DNA of 25,104 nt, taken from Acetobacteraceae bacterium. Lineage in GTDB: Bacteria; Pseudomonadota; Alphaproteobacteria; Acetobacterales; Acetobacteraceae. The DNA lies in the NCBI GenBank assembly GCA_027306955.1, contig DAHUXX010000193.1, positions 1-25,104 of the forward strand, read 5' to 3'. The position numbers and the translations under genes are program-made. Below are positions 24,478 to 25,104 of the stretch, piece by piece; the first letter of the stretch is position 1; each line of letters begins with the position of its first letter. The notes under the pieces were generated by a model. It searched no databases. It saw only the letters and a program-made list of their open reading frames with translations, and was not told the origin of the DNA.

Positions 24478-25104
24478 ATGAAAATGCGTTCCATGCTGCT
24501 CGCCGCGAGCCTCCTGGCCGTTCCCGCTGTGGCGATGGCGCAGCCGGTGAACGGCCTCTATATCGGCGGCGGCCTCGGCATCAACTATCTGCAGAAGCTC
24601 AAGGCAACGGCCACGCCCTCCGCCTCCAGCGGCAACTTCAACACTGCGCTCGGCCCGATCGTGGTCGGCTCCGTCGGCTGGGGCTTCGGCAACGGTCTGC
24701 GCGCGGAGGTCGAAGCGAATTTCCGCGACAATGGCCTGCATTCCAGCTCGCCGTTCGGTGGCGGCCACATGCGCACCTGGGGCGTGATGGCCAACGCCCT
24801 TTATGATTTCGATGTCGGGGCGAGCTGGATCTATCCGTATATCGGCGCCGGCGTGGGCTATGAGGCGGAGACGCTCACCGGCGGACATATCGGCACCGTT
24901 GGCGTTGACACCACGACCAAGGGCGGGCTGGGCGTGCAGGGCATCGTCGGCGCGGCTTTCCCGATCAGCGGGGTACCGGGCCTCTCGTTCACCGCCGAGT
25001 ACCGCTTCATGGACGTGCTCAACAGCCCGACATATGCAGGTACAGCGACCGGCACTTCGATCAAGATCGGCGATGCACTGCATCACTCGGTCCTGATCGG
25101 CGTG
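24478..25104 (+). CDS. Outer-membrane beta-barrel protein, N-terminal part (cut by window edge)
   Basis: The frame opens at ATG 24478, preceded by CGGAGAG, and stays open to the right edge (209 codons). A clear signal peptide (MKMRSMLLAASL, core LAVPAVAMA) probably ends after A21. The mature part alternates hydrophobic and polar residues with Gly/aromatic-rich strands: GLYIGGGLGINYL, GPIVVGSVGWGFGNGLRAE, TWGVMANALYDF, WIYPYIGAGVGYE, LGVQGIVGAAF and LSFTAEYRFMD. This is the eight-stranded OmpA/OmpW-like outer-membrane barrel pattern. A C-terminal OmpA peptidoglycan-binding domain, common in such proteins, would be beyond the window. It is likely a separate unit with its promoter in 24305-24477. 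Confidence 0.82.
   Translation, partial: MKMRSMLLAASLLAVPAVAMAQPVNGLYIGGGLGINYLQKLKATATPSASSGNFNTALGPIVVGSVGWGFGNGLRAEVEANFRDNGLHSSSPFGGGHMRTWGVMANALYDFDVGASWIYPYIGAGVGYEAETLTGGHIGTVGVDTTTKGGLGVQGIVGAAFPISGVPGLSFTAEYRFMDVLNSPTYAGTATGTSIKIGDALHHSVLIGV

Overview
The window is very GC-rich, densely packed chromosomal DNA. Its gene content points to an alphaproteobacterium, most likely of the Acetobacteraceae/Rhodospirillales type. The pointers are a K+-independent H+-pyrophosphatase, a DUF1491 protein, MlaA and MlaC proteins encoded side by side, a short PMI-less GDP-mannose pyrophosphorylase and a PEP-CTERM protein. The family assignment is an inference from content, not from a phylogenetic marker. 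There is no insertion sequence, prophage, CRISPR array or rRNA. The longest gap between genes is about 220 bp (7015-7232), and I see nothing coding in it.

Layout from left to right. (1) Minus strand: 5' part of prmA (cut by the window edge) just downstream of a UvrD/PcrA helicase. (2) Plus: a BASS-like membrane transporter, convergent with metF. (3) Plus: mlaA, mlaC and an alpha/beta hydrolase in one tight run, then a Spy/CpxP-like periplasmic protein. (4) Minus: a nuclease-helicase fusion (PD-(D/E)XK plus DUF2075), an EamA/DMT transporter whose stop codon lies inside a tRNA(CAU) gene, then ettA and a GNAT acetyltransferase. (5) Plus: hppA with a clear rho-independent terminator. (6) Minus: a tyrosine-phosphatase-family protein, then a GDP-6-deoxyhexose cassette (manC, gmd, rmd) followed by a PEP-CTERM protein gene. 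(7) Plus: a PanE-like reductase, nanE, and a BadF/GlcNAc-kinase-type ATPase that is frameshifted near its N-terminus. (8) Minus: a DUF429 protein and a small basic protein. (9) Plus: DUF1491, starting only 17 bp from the small basic protein, then the 5' part of an outer-membrane beta-barrel gene cut by the right edge.

Functionally the window is mostly housekeeping and envelope biology. It covers outer-membrane lipid transport (MlaA/MlaC), surface-sugar nucleotide synthesis (mannose-1-P to GDP-mannose to GDP-6-deoxyhexose), an exosortase-type secreted protein, amino-sugar salvage (NanE plus kinase), membrane energetics (HppA) and translation or repair factors (EttA, PrmA, UvrD). I found no convincing new multi-gene system. 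The points most worth a second look are the one-base frameshift in the amino-sugar kinase, the stand-alone nuclease-helicase fusion, and the DMT-transporter/tRNA overlap.
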